Shown piece by piece: positions 51,242 to 59,528 of a stretch of 64,000 nt of DNA (its first letter is position 1; each line of letters opens with the position of its first letter). Both the position numbers and the translations under genes were made by a program. The stretch is taken from NCBI RefSeq assembly GCF_003386535.1, contig NZ_QTTN01000018.1:1-64000 (forward strand). The letters are read 5' to 3'. Below the pieces are notes generated by a model. That model searched no databases. It saw only the letters and a list, made by a program, of their open reading frames with translations, and was not told the DNA's origin. This DNA is from Paenibacillus taihuensis (lineage in GTDB: Bacteria; Bacillota; Bacilli; Paenibacillales; Paenibacillaceae).

Positions 51242-52336
51242 CTACCCTCCGCTCGCGCCCCGCTTAAGCGAGCGGCGGAACAACAGCCGCAGCAGCGGCG
51301 GGATTGCGAAGAAGATAAAGAACGTCCGGAACAGCTGGTATCCCGCGACCATGGACAAGTCGGCATCGATCTCGTGCGCGATGATGCCCATCTGGTCCAT
51401 GCCGCCCGGCGCCAGGCTCAGCAGCGCCGTTGGCAGCGATACCGAGTGCAGCTTCGTCAGCAGCAAGCCGAAGCCCCACGCGCCGACGATCAGCAGCAGC
51501 CCGCTGCCAAGCGCGAGCGAGATCGTCCGCACCTTATGCTCCAGCTGCTCGGGCTTCAGAAGCAGCCCGACGTACGCGCCGATCATAAGCTGGGCCGCAT
51601 CAATGAACAGCGCCGGCAGGCCCGGTCCCGCAAGGCCGCTCAGCTGCAGCACCGCGGTGCCAAGCGCGGGGCCGAGCAGGTACGCGGTCGGGAAGTTAAC
51701 CCGCGCGCCAAGCAGCGCGCACAATACCGCCACCGGCGCGAACCATAGCATGCCGGGGAACAGCCCGCTCCACGTCGCAGCCGCGTGGTGCAGCGCCCCA
51801 GCCCCGTCAGCTACGCTAGCCGAAGCGCCGTGCGCGCCGCCTCCGAAGAGCGGGCTGAACACCACAATCGGAATGCACACAATAATCATCATCAGCCGGA
51901 TGACTTGGGTGACCGTGACGATTGTGACATTGACGCCTTCGGTTTCCTCCGCCAGCGCCAGCACCTGTGTCAGCCCCCCGGGCACACTGCCGAGCAGGGC
52001 GGTTTTGAAATCCGTGCCCGACAGCTTCGCAACGGTGAACGCCATGCCTGCGCAAAACAAGAGCAGCAGCACAATCATCAGCATCATCGTAAGCAGCTGA
52101 TGGGACATTTCCGCAAGCGCCGAGGCTGTCATGGAGAGCCCGATCGTATAGCCGACAATGATCATCCCCGCATTCCTTACGGAGGACGGCCATTTGTACG
52201 CCGACGCCGGAGCTCTGCCGAATATTTTCGAACCAATCAAGACTGCCAGCATCGGCCCGAGCAGCCACGGAATCGGCGCATGCAGCAGTTTAAACAGCAC
52301 GCCGCCAAGCAGCGCAGTTAATAACGTCTTCCCCAT
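51242..52336 (-). CDS. AbrB-family integral membrane protein (duplicated AbrB_dup domain)
   Basis: This is a predicted membrane transporter of unknown substrate, often annotated as putative ammonia monooxygenase or AbrB family transporter; the ammonia link is unsupported. The 364 residues hold about ten helices in two similar halves, each starting with LLHAPIPWLLGPMLA or LGARVNFPTAYLLGPALGT. Each half contains a Gly-rich SVPGGLTQVLALAEE or LAPGGMDQMGIIAHE motif, the hallmark of the family. A Gly/Ala/His-rich loop separates the halves. It is monocistronic and converges on array D. Confidence 0.88.
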   Translation of the reverse strand: MGKTLLTALLGGVLFKLLHAPIPWLLGPMLAVLIGSKIFGRAPASAYKWPSSVRNAGMIIVGYTIGLSMTASALAEMSHQLLTMMLMIVLLLLFCAGMAFTVAKLSGTDFKTALLGSVPGGLTQVLALAEETEGVNVTIVTVTQVIRLMMIIVCIPIVVFSPLFGGGAHGASASVADGAGALHHAAATWSGLFPGMLWFAPVAVLCALLGARVNFPTAYLLGPALGTAVLQLSGLAGPGLPALFIDAAQLMIGAYVGLLLKPEQLEHKVRTISLALGSGLLLIVGAWGFGLLLTKLHSVSLPTALLSLAPGGMDQMGIIAHEIDADLSMVAGYQLFRTFFIFFAIPPLLRLLFRRSLKRGASGG

Positions 52337-52397
52337 AAACCAAACACCTTCTCACGTACATCAATTCCTACTAACCATACTACGACTCCGCCGATAA

Positions 52398-52462
52398 AAC
52401 AAAAAAAATCGTCCAGCAAGGCAGCCCCACTCCAACACGAGGCCACCCGCCAGACGATCTAT
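52398..52462 (-). terminator. terminator of the Gfo/Idh-GH116-PhyH operon
   Basis: On the minus strand, ATCGTCTGGCGGG pairs with CCTTGCTGGACGAT across a long loop, followed by eight T. It lies just after the PhyH stop. Confidence 0.75.
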
Positions 52463-52471
52463 TCCAACTCT

Positions 52472-53431
52472 CTATTCTGCTCTAGCCCACTCGCAGCGCT
52501 CTCCATCCTTCAGGCCGAGCGCTTCGCGAATCATTACCTCAACAACCGAGTAATCCGCCGGATTCTCCCGGTTGAAATTCATCCGTTCATGCGTCGGAGA
52601 CACGCGGTTGCACATAAAACGCGGAACGCCAAGCTCGTTCGTCGAAGGAGCGTGATACAGGAATGGATGGCAAAGCACCAAATCCCCCGGCTCCCCTGTC
52701 GTCTCCACAACGCGCAATGAATAACCATCCGGATCCTCATACGTATTGTCCATAAACTTCGCCAGATGCTCTTTCTTCGACAGCTTTGCCTGCTCCCGCT
52801 TGTCCTGCTCCGGAGAATCCGCGTAGATATCATCGGAAGCCGGCTGTTTCTTGCCGATCAACTCCGCCAGCCACGGATGCTTCGCACATTCACGCAGCGC
52901 CTCGCCCAGCCCCATGCCTTCCGGATGCTGCGCCAGCACTTTCGCGACGATATTATGCGAGCCCTCGGCAACAAGCGTGCCCGAGCCGCCCTTCTTCACA
53001 CTCGAGAACAGGCAGACCAGCAGCAGCCCTTGCTCCCAGCTGTCCAAGTAGTGACGGAAGTGACTGCCGTCATAATGCCAACCGCCCGGAATTTCCGGCC
53101 CGAAGTTGATAATATAGCCGCCCCACATCGCGCCCTGCATCTTCTTCCCGTCCTGCCAGCGCCCTTCTCCAAGTAAATCCTCAATCGCCCCAGTCAGATG
53201 CTCGGAGTTCAGATCATCCATCACCGGATGCAAATAATTGCCCAGCCGAACGACAGGCTCCGTCCAGCTGCTCTTATCGTCCTTATGTATGCCTTTCTTC
53301 GCCAGCTCATCCCATAGAAAGTCCTGCACCTTCAGCGCAGCCTCGCGCGGATAGGCACCTTCAACCTTCACCCAGCCTTTTTCTTTAAAATGCTGCACTT
53401 GCGCTTCTGTCAACACTTTCGGCATGCCCAT
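52472..53431 (-). CDS. phytanoyl-CoA dioxygenase (PhyH) family protein
   Basis: This is a predicted Fe(II)/2-oxoglutarate oxygenase. Of 319 residues, the metal ligands are His119 and Asp121 (GGWHYDGSHF) and probably His260 in HPFLYHAPSTN, with the cosubstrate Arg at 271 (VPRFMCNRVS). A charged stretch (about 195-225, SPEQDKREQAKLSKKE) looks like an inserted lid. The protein differs in subgroup from the PhyH at 22794. It is the third gene of an operon with a sugar oxidoreductase and a GH116 glycosidase, 70 bases after the latter. The operon context points to oxidation of a sugar- or glycoside-derived product. Confidence 0.88.
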   Translation of the reverse strand: MGMPKVLTEAQVQHFKEKGWVKVEGAYPREAALKVQDFLWDELAKKGIHKDDKSSWTEPVVRLGNYLHPVMDDLNSEHLTGAIEDLLGEGRWQDGKKMQGAMWGGYIINFGPEIPGGWHYDGSHFRHYLDSWEQGLLLVCLFSSVKKGGSGTLVAEGSHNIVAKVLAQHPEGMGLGEALRECAKHPWLAELIGKKQPASDDIYADSPEQDKREQAKLSKKEHLAKFMDNTYEDPDGYSLRVVETTGEPGDLVLCHPFLYHAPSTNELGVPRFMCNRVSPTHERMNFNRENPADYSVVEVMIREALGLKDGERCEWARAE

Positions 53432-53501
53432 AACACTCCTCGATAAATAGAATGATTAGAAATGATGGCTTCCTTCCGGCAAAGCTAGCAATTGCAAAAG
53501 G

Positions 53502-56018
53502 TTACACTAGCTCAAGCTTCATACTTTGGACGGCGATCTGTCCTGCAATTGCATCTACAAAAGGCTCCCCGTTCCGCACGCCAGCATGACCATATCCGGT
53601 CGCGGTACAGAGAAACACGCTGTAATCCCCAGCCATGCGCGGAGATATATAGAGCTCCTGCTCGACTGCGTCATAACGCACGCCGCCCCAGCCCTGGAGC
53701 AATCCATAGGACGCCATCGCCCTAGCGTACCAATGGCCGCATTCGTACTCGTTGAACGGATTACGCGTTCGCCCGTCATAGCGGTCGCGGCAGGTGCGCA
53801 CAATATCGAGTCCTTCCTGCACACTGCCAAGAGCCATAAGATGGGACGCTACCTGATACTCGATCCCCGTCCACACTTCATCGCTGTACACGAATGGCAG
53901 CGACAGCTTGCCGCCCTTCGGCCATGTGCACAGCAGCAGACCGCCTTCAGCGCCAAGCGCAAAGCCCGGCCGCTGCGGATTGGCATGCTCGGTCAGATTG
54001 CGCTTAAGGTTGTAATTGTAGACGCTCAGCAGATGGCTCCGTACCATAGCACGGTCGAGAATCTCGCCGAGGCCGCACATTTCCGCCAGCCAAGCACCGA
54101 TAACGCCGTCGGACAAGCAGCCTTGGCCGTACTGATATTTCGGTCCTTCTTCCTCAAGCAGCGCACGGGCTTCGGCGGAGTAATTGACGTTCCATGCATC
54201 CTTCGTCTCCAGCGGCGAAGGCGCATGCAGTCCCTCCCATACAATCCGCTGTTCAAAATACGCCCCGTTAAACAGCTCCCGCTCCAGAAAGTCTCTGCCA
54301 CGCTGAAAAATCTCCTCATAAGCATAGGCATCCACTGCGTCGCCGCATGCTTCCGCTATCCGGGCAGCCGCCTTCAGCGCGCCGAGATAGATGGACGAGC
54401 ACATGCCATCCGGTCCCCAGAATTCAATGTCATAGGTGTTATGGTGCGGCTCGGAGAGAACGCCGGTCTTGTCAGGGTCCCACGTGTCCATGCAGTAACG
54501 CAGGCTTTGCTTCACCTTAGGCCACATAACCTGCAGCCACGCTGTATCTCCGCTAATTCGCCATTCCCGGTATACCTTCATAATGCCGCCCAACTGCCCG
54601 TCGGCAGCGGCATGGAAGTTATGGTCGGCCGGCTGGATCGGCAGCGGCACCCGGAAATTCTGATGGCCCGCCGCATCCTGGCCTTCCACAAACTCCGTGT
54701 CGCGAATCGTCCGCTCCAGCTCAGGGAACAAATGCGGCAGCGCCTGCGCATAGTTCCACACATGCGTGCATGTACCGTGGCAGCTGCCTTGCAAGTCTTC
54801 GCTGCCTTCCCACGCCCAGAACCTGCCGTCCGTCTGCCGAAGCACCGTCGGCGACTTCAGAATCGACAAGTTCGCAGCAGACGCTTCCGCAAGCTCTGGC
54901 GGCAGCGATGTACCGAAGAAGCTGTCCGTGAAGGTCTCGCTCTCCGCGCGCAGACGAGAATACTCGCTTGACCAGTAGGTTGCTACGCTCGTAATATCCG
55001 CGAACCTTCCTGCGTACCACGGCTTATAGTAACCGGCCGAGCCACTGCCTCCACTCGCACCTGCCGCTTTAGAAACCGCTTCGACTGGTACACCTGCATT
55101 CAAATTCGACACCGGCACGTACCACGACAGCATAACCCTCACCGTCTGCCGCCCATACGGTAGCAATTCCAGCGGCACGTAGAGGCTTGCGCCGGGGCTT
55201 GGTGAGCCTTCCGTGACAGGCGAATTCTCGCGCCACTGTCCCGCTGATACCTTGTTCCAGATCATCGTCACCGAGTCGAACCAGCCGCCTCTGAACCAAG
55301 CGCAATCCACCTTCGCCCGCGGATCGTCGGTTACCGCGCTGAATGCACCTTGCTTCCACGGCTCTCCCGCAGTAGCCGGCTGGTCCAGCACGAATCCCGC
55401 CGCAACGTCACCATCGGCACGAAGCACGCGCTGTCCCTCCATGCCCCAGCTTGTCATGAAGTTCGCTGCATGAAACGAATACACCAGCTCGAGCGGCTCA
55501 TTAGTCGTGTTCTCGAACGTGAACTCCAAGCCTGCCGCCGGCAAGCTGGAATCATCCGCATTCAGCGGGGCGAACGGACTCCAGCCGGTGATGGTCACCG
55601 CAACCGGTACCTGCTCGTCGCTCAGCTTTACCTTGCCGAACGGAAACCTGCCTTCGAAGCTGCTCTCCCCAAACCGCGGCAGCCCGTAATGTTTGCCGTA
55701 CAGCCCGCTTCCCGGTCCCGGCTCATAATCCTTCGTCCGGCTTCCGAATACTTTACGCCGCGGTACCTGACCTTCCAGCACTCGCGCCATTACACCGCCC
55801 GGTCCCTTCACACTCAGTGCGGAGAAGACCATCGGCTCATTCATATTGTTCGGCCGATGATGCATGGCGAAGTGCGACAGCGCCCCGGTACCCTCCAAGC
55901 AGAGATTTCCTGCACCAATGCCGCCAAGCGGGAACGCAATATAGCCATTGCGCTCACCTGTATAGACACCGTTATATTCCCGCTGCAACTGACCTCGCTG
56001 ATCTTGACTCTGACTCAC
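53502..56018 (-). CDS. GH116 family glycosidase (bile acid beta-glucosidase/GBA2-like)
   Basis: This is a predicted cytosolic retaining beta-glycosidase (beta-glucosidase or beta-xylosidase activity is known in the family). Of 838 residues, the N-terminal beta-sandwich begins with the signature YIAFPLGGIGAGNLCLEGTG, and the C-terminal (alpha/alpha)6 barrel carries the catalytic pair. By comparison with GBA2 the nucleophile is Glu404 (FWAWEGSED) and the acid/base Asp530 (HHNTYDIEFWGPDG). LPFVYSDEVWTGIEYQVAS near the end is also conserved. No signal peptide is present. It starts 15 bases after the Gfo/Idh stop, so the two are co-transcribed. Confidence 0.93.
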   Translation of the reverse strand: MSQSQDQRGQLQREYNGVYTGERNGYIAFPLGGIGAGNLCLEGTGALSHFAMHHRPNNMNEPMVFSALSVKGPGGVMARVLEGQVPRRKVFGSRTKDYEPGPGSGLYGKHYGLPRFGESSFEGRFPFGKVKLSDEQVPVAVTITGWSPFAPLNADDSSLPAAGLEFTFENTTNEPLELVYSFHAANFMTSWGMEGQRVLRADGDVAAGFVLDQPATAGEPWKQGAFSAVTDDPRAKVDCAWFRGGWFDSVTMIWNKVSAGQWRENSPVTEGSPSPGASLYVPLELLPYGRQTVRVMLSWYVPVSNLNAGVPVEAVSKAAGASGGSGSAGYYKPWYAGRFADITSVATYWSSEYSRLRAESETFTDSFFGTSLPPELAEASAANLSILKSPTVLRQTDGRFWAWEGSEDLQGSCHGTCTHVWNYAQALPHLFPELERTIRDTEFVEGQDAAGHQNFRVPLPIQPADHNFHAAADGQLGGIMKVYREWRISGDTAWLQVMWPKVKQSLRYCMDTWDPDKTGVLSEPHHNTYDIEFWGPDGMCSSIYLGALKAAARIAEACGDAVDAYAYEEIFQRGRDFLERELFNGAYFEQRIVWEGLHAPSPLETKDAWNVNYSAEARALLEEEGPKYQYGQGCLSDGVIGAWLAEMCGLGEILDRAMVRSHLLSVYNYNLKRNLTEHANPQRPGFALGAEGGLLLCTWPKGGKLSLPFVYSDEVWTGIEYQVASHLMALGSVQEGLDIVRTCRDRYDGRTRNPFNEYECGHWYARAMASYGLLQGWGGVRYDAVEQELYISPRMAGDYSVFLCTATGYGHAGVRNGEPFVDAIAGQIAVQSMKLELV

Positions 56019-56033
56019 AGAATCCCCACCTTC

Positions 56034-57125
56034 CTAGGACTGAAGCTGAAGCGCATTCATAATCATGCGGAATACTTCCAAATCTTCGCGCGCATCCTCG
56101 GGCGTCGTCTTCGGCGCGTGATCGTTCGTAATGACATCGTATAGATACTTCATCTCCAGCGTATACGGATCGGTAAGGGTCGGACGGATGACTGATTCCG
56201 TATAAGCTTCGCCTTCCGTCTCGTAGATGTGCAGCTTCGTCGGCAGATGACGGATGTACGGCGTATCATACTGCACCTTCACCGTCTTGCGGCTCCCGTA
56301 CACTTCCACATGAGCATCGAAGCGTCCTTGCTGGTCCATCCCCGTCTCGTAAGTGACCGAGAACGTCCCATAATCGAGAATCGCATTTAAGAAAATACTG
56401 TCCGGATGAATCGACAGCTTCGCCCCAACGCAAGCTTTGGGCATGCCGATCGCCTCGCGCATCGCCGACAGATCATGGCTGCCAAGCCCGGCCAGCAGCC
56501 GATAGAAGCCAAACAACGGCGACTCCGGTTCAAGTCCTGTCGCCTCGCGCCCCAGCCGCTCCGCTCTCTCCTTGCGGTCCGCCTTCGCGCTATCCGGAAT
56601 ATCGTCGAACATGACCGTCCGGCTCGTCGGACGGATAAAGAAATGATTTTGCCCAATAATATCTCGTATCCTTGCGTATGTAATATTGCCTAGGCCGCCG
56701 ATCTCTTGAACCGCCTGCACGAACGACGCCGCGTAACGACGCATGTAGCCAACCATGATATGAACCCCGTTGCGATCCCTTGCCTCAATAATGGCATCCG
56801 CTTCGGCAAACGTCAGACACATCGGCTTCTCGATCAGCACATGCTTCTTCTGATTCGCCGCTTCAATCGCGCACTCCGCGTGATATTCATCACTGTTGAG
56901 AACGAACACAACATCAAGATCCTCTTGCCTGACAAGCTCCCTCATATCGGTGTACAGCTTGTCTACTCCGTACTGGCCGCCGATATGCGCCAGCAGCTTC
57001 GGCGAAATATCGCATAATGCCGCAATTCGGTATTGCTCCGGCAGTGACTGAAGCACCGGCAGATGGATCACCTGTGCGACTTCGCCAAGGCCGATCAGTC
57101 CTACATTAAGCACGCGTCCGTTCAT
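56034..57125 (-). CDS. Gfo/Idh/MocA family oxidoreductase
   Basis: This is a predicted NAD(P)-dependent sugar or inositol dehydrogenase. Of 363 residues, the N-terminal Rossmann fold shows NVGLIGLGEVAQVIHLPVL, and the catalytic motif is HVLIEKPMCLTFAEAD (Glu-Lys-Pro). The C-terminal alpha/beta substrate domain is present in full. It is the first gene of the operon with GH116 and PhyH genes. GAGGTGC lies upstream of the ATG. The promoter TTTACA-17-TATAAT and an operator-like motif shared with the LacI gene lie about 100 bp upstream. Confidence 0.93.
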   Translation of the reverse strand: MNGRVLNVGLIGLGEVAQVIHLPVLQSLPEQYRIAALCDISPKLLAHIGGQYGVDKLYTDMRELVRQEDLDVVFVLNSDEYHAECAIEAANQKKHVLIEKPMCLTFAEADAIIEARDRNGVHIMVGYMRRYAASFVQAVQEIGGLGNITYARIRDIIGQNHFFIRPTSRTVMFDDIPDSAKADRKERAERLGREATGLEPESPLFGFYRLLAGLGSHDLSAMREAIGMPKACVGAKLSIHPDSIFLNAILDYGTFSVTYETGMDQQGRFDAHVEVYGSRKTVKVQYDTPYIRHLPTKLHIYETEGEAYTESVIRPTLTDPYTLEMKYLYDVITNDHAPKTTPEDAREDLEVFRMIMNALQLQS

Positions 57126-57165
57126 CGTTCAAGAAGCACCTCTCCCCTGAGATGTAATCGTCATT

Positions 57166-57330
57166 AAGTTTACAAAAATACAAAAATGTAAAGTAAACAA
57201 TAAACAGTTTTTATGATTTTGATTATAATACTCGGCTATTATCTTGTAAACACTACATTTTATTCGACAAAATGGCCGATATTACACGAAGACGCTTTAC
57301 ATTTACGAATCTTGTTTACAAAAACCTTTC
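57166..57330. promoter_or_regulatory. promoter and TGTWWACA-type motif cluster of the Gfo/Idh operon
   Basis: On the minus strand, TTTACA (57250-57245), 17 bp and TATAAT (57227-57222) form a strong promoter. TTGTAAACACTACATTTT (57244-57261) overlaps the -35 box and resembles the element before the LacI gene at 49449. Further TTTACA/TGTAAA copies lie at 57169, 57187, 57291 and 57314. The region is AT-rich compared with its surroundings. Confidence 0.6.
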
Positions 57331-57390
57331 AAAGTCCACCAGATCCTGCGGCGTATCCGCATCAAAGCCCCATTCCGCCTGCTCGCGATT
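57316..57390 (-). pseudogene. short gene remnant, possibly the C-terminus of a MobA-like nucleotidyltransferase
   Basis: The minus-strand frame encodes NREQAEWGFDADTPQDLVDF then ERFL and a stop at 57316-57318. DxDTPQDL is the usual C-terminal motif of MobA/CoxD-type NTP transferases. A stop codon in frame directly upstream (57391-57393) and the absence of any further domain show that only the tail remains. The call rests on one motif. Confidence 0.35.
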
Positions 57391-57545
57391 CTACTCGCGG
57401 AAACGGCTTTTTCGATGATCTCCAAACGGCGCACTCCTTTGCTGCAGATTCCTTTCACAAACAAGCTTCGCACAAACAAGCCAAGTCCTCTTAGATCATA
57501 TAGCCAAGCCGGCCCGTCCTATGCGCATATGCGGCAACAACAACA

Positions 57546-57569
57546 AACGGCTCCCGCGGGGGAGCCGTT
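57546..57569 (-). terminator. terminator of the glycosyltransferase/acyltransferase operon
   Basis: AACGGCTCC and GGAGCCGTT form a perfect stem with a CCCGCG loop. A T-rich TGTTGTTGTTG follows on the minus strand. It begins just after the stop at 57572. Confidence 0.8.
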
Positions 57570-57571
57570 CT

Positions 57572-58189
57572 TTATCGCTTGATATGTAATTCGAGCGCAC
57601 TGATAAACCGGCGCAGCTCTCTGCGATGTGAGTACAGGAGAAGCAGGAGGTTGACGATTCCGAAAGAAATGACAGCGCCCGAGTAGTCGAAGAGGATGAC
57701 GAAGATCGTCAGGACGAGCATGCCGAGTACGACCTGGAAGCCGTCCGCCTGCGAAGAGGTCGGCTTGCCTTTGTTCAGCAGCCTTCCCGTTAAGAGCAGA
57801 ATGGCGAGAATGATGGCATAGGCGAGCGAAGCCGTGAAAGCAGTGAGCGCGCTCCATACACCGAACGTGACGGCAATCGCCTTGCCGCCTCTTAGCTTCA
57901 TGAAAGGCGAGAACATGTGGCCGAGCACGGCCGCCGCACAGGGGAGAACGAGCTCGTAGCCCGTGACAGCGTCCGTTTGGATGAGCCAGAAGATCGGGAC
58001 GTACCCTTTTAGAAAATCAAGCAGGATGCCGCATAGACCATACGAATAGCCCGCCGCCTGCCACAGATTAAGCGCGCCGGGATTGCCGTCGCCTACTTCC
58101 TTTAAGTTATGGTTCGCGAGCAGCCCCAGCCAATAGGAGAACATGAGTCCGCCGGAGAGAAATGCCAGCAGCGTCCAGATGACGATCAT
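57572..58189 (-). CDS. PlsY-like glycerol-3-phosphate acyltransferase family membrane protein
   Basis: The 205 residues have the PlsY layout: five to six helices and the three conserved loops, seen as GDGNPGALNLWQAAG, DFLKGYVPIFW and GHMFSPFMKLRGGKAIAVTFG. True PlsY transfers acyl phosphate to glycerol-3-phosphate. This protein has small changes in the first loop (classic: SGNPGATN) and sits in an operon with a glycosyltransferase, so it may acylate a glycolipid instead. Its ATG at 58189 overlaps the stop of that gene (ATGA). A longer frame from a TTG at 58231 would overlap the neighbour and is less likely. Confidence 0.85.
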   Translation of the reverse strand: MIVIWTLLAFLSGGLMFSYWLGLLANHNLKEVGDGNPGALNLWQAAGYSYGLCGILLDFLKGYVPIFWLIQTDAVTGYELVLPCAAAVLGHMFSPFMKLRGGKAIAVTFGVWSALTAFTASLAYAIILAILLLTGRLLNKGKPTSSQADGFQVVLGMLVLTIFVILFDYSGAVISFGIVNLLLLLYSHRRELRRFISALELHIKR

Positions 58190-59355
58190 GTCTTCGACCG
58201 CCCCCCAACCTCGATGCTCCTTCCTTTCCAAGCCACCCGCCCAAAGAATACCACCTGATAAATGGAGTACAGCATAATGTATATGAAGAAGACCGTACTA
58301 ATCGGATGCAGCGCAGGAAGCCATCTGCCGAACCGCCCCGTATAGTGGATAAAATAATAAATTTGCGCCGTGTAGGTAACGTAACCGACCGCGAACGGCA
58401 GCCACCACGATGTGCCCAGCAGAAAAGGAGCCGTCTCTGCCGCAATAAGACCGATGAGCCATACGGCAACGAGCAATGTCGTTCCAAGGCTGAGCTTGCT
58501 TGTGCTGAGCACCGCGCCTTTGCTGAAGCCCTCGATTTCACTTCGGATACCGCCGGGATACATCCGGAACGACACCGTGCCATGCCCGATATAGTTCGTG
58601 ACCGGAACGCCGGCCTGCATAAACTGCGCACCGAGATTGAGATCGTCGAGCAGCTCCGCCCTTACGCTCTCATGGCCTTTTACCCGCTCGTAGTCTGCTG
58701 TCGTTGTTACAATGCAGGAGCCGTAGAGCCCTTTTTGCGGATTGGTTCGTTCCATCGGTGATGTGAATGCGTATAGCCCCAGCAGGTTCGGAATGAGCGC
58801 GAGCCGCTCGTAGAACTTCTCCGCCTCGTGGTATGGCACAACTGAGATGGTCCCGCCATTATTGGCCCGAGCCGCGAGCAAAGCCTGCATCGCATGCGGC
58901 GCAAGCCGGACATCTGAATCGAGAAAAGCGATCAGATCGCCGCTTGCCTGCTGATAGCCGTTCCACACTGCCCAGTTCTTGCCTGTCCAGCCAAGCGGCA
59001 GCGACGGGCACGAGATGACTGTCACCTCGAACTGTTCGGCAATTTCTCGCGTTCGGTCTGCGGAATGATCATCGACTACGATGATCTCCATGTTCTCATG
59101 CCCAATCGTCTGGGCCTGCAGAGATCGAAGCAAATGAGGAAGATTGCGTTCTTCATTTCGTGCCGGAATGATGATGGAAAGCTTTCCGTGAGGCGGCGGA
59201 GATTGTGATTGTGATTGTGATTGTGACTGTGGCTGTAATTGTGACTGTGGCTGTGAGGCGGTGACCCGACCTGATAAAGGCAGCGTATTTCGGCGAAATA
59301 ACAAGAACCCCGAGGCGCAAGTGCAAATAAGCAACATAGCAACAACAATCTCCAT
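58186..59355 (-). CDS. family 2 glycosyltransferase, CrtQ-like membrane enzyme
   Basis: This enzyme transfers a sugar to a lipid-like acceptor. Of 389 residues, one N-terminal helix and a Gln/Ser-rich linker (about 35-55) precede the GT-A domain, with SIIIPARNEERNLPHLLRSL, the VVDDHSADRT motif, and DSDVRL as the metal-binding DXD. Three to four C-terminal helices follow. The layout matches 4,4'-diaponeurosporenoate glycosyltransferase (CrtQ), but no carotenoid synthesis genes are visible here. The Gln/Ser linker is encoded by six-base tandem repeats (59206-59254), prone to slippage. It overlaps the PlsY-like gene by four bases. The GGGGGGATCTGAT before the ATG serves as ribosome site. Confidence 0.85.
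   Translation of the reverse strand: MEIVVAMLLICTCASGFLLFRRNTLPLSGRVTASQPQSQLQPQSQSQSQSQSPPPHGKLSIIIPARNEERNLPHLLRSLQAQTIGHENMEIIVVDDHSADRTREIAEQFEVTVISCPSLPLGWTGKNWAVWNGYQQASGDLIAFLDSDVRLAPHAMQALLAARANNGGTISVVPYHEAEKFYERLALIPNLLGLYAFTSPMERTNPQKGLYGSCIVTTTADYERVKGHESVRAELLDDLNLGAQFMQAGVPVTNYIGHGTVSFRMYPGGIRSEIEGFSKGAVLSTSKLSLGTTLLVAVWLIGLIAAETAPFLLGTSWWLPFAVGYVTYTAQIYYFIHYTGRFGRWLPALHPISTVFFIYIMLYSIYQVVFFGRVAWKGRSIEVGGRSKT
59204..59256. repeat. hexanucleotide microsatellite inside the glycosyltransferase gene
   Basis: On the plus strand, GATTGTGATTGTGATTGTGA continues into variant units CTGTGG and CTGTAA. The six-base unit codes for Gln-Ser or Gln-Pro/Leu. Changes in copy number would stay in frame and change linker length. 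Confidence 0.85.
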
Positions 59356-59479
59356 ATCAGATCCCCCCGAAACGCTCGTTTTTTCGCGATCCGTACAAGT
59401 ATATGGTGTCTCCTTCCCATTCTATGATTTCAAATCTATGGAAACAAGAGCAATATGAGGGTAACGCGCTAATTACATA

Positions 59480-59513
59480 GAAAAAAGCCTGTTGAGCGCT
59501 TCTCAACAGGCCT
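59480..59513 (-). terminator. terminator of the stalk-domain gene
   Basis: CCTGTTGAG and CTCAACAGG pair around AAGCG; six T follow on the minus strand. Confidence 0.93.
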
Positions 59514-59528
59514 GATCTCGGTCCGGAA

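Noticed and set aside
51242-52336. Ammonia monooxygenase
   Set aside because: The AbrB family was mislabelled this way in the past; there is no catalytic metal site, only transporter-like helices.
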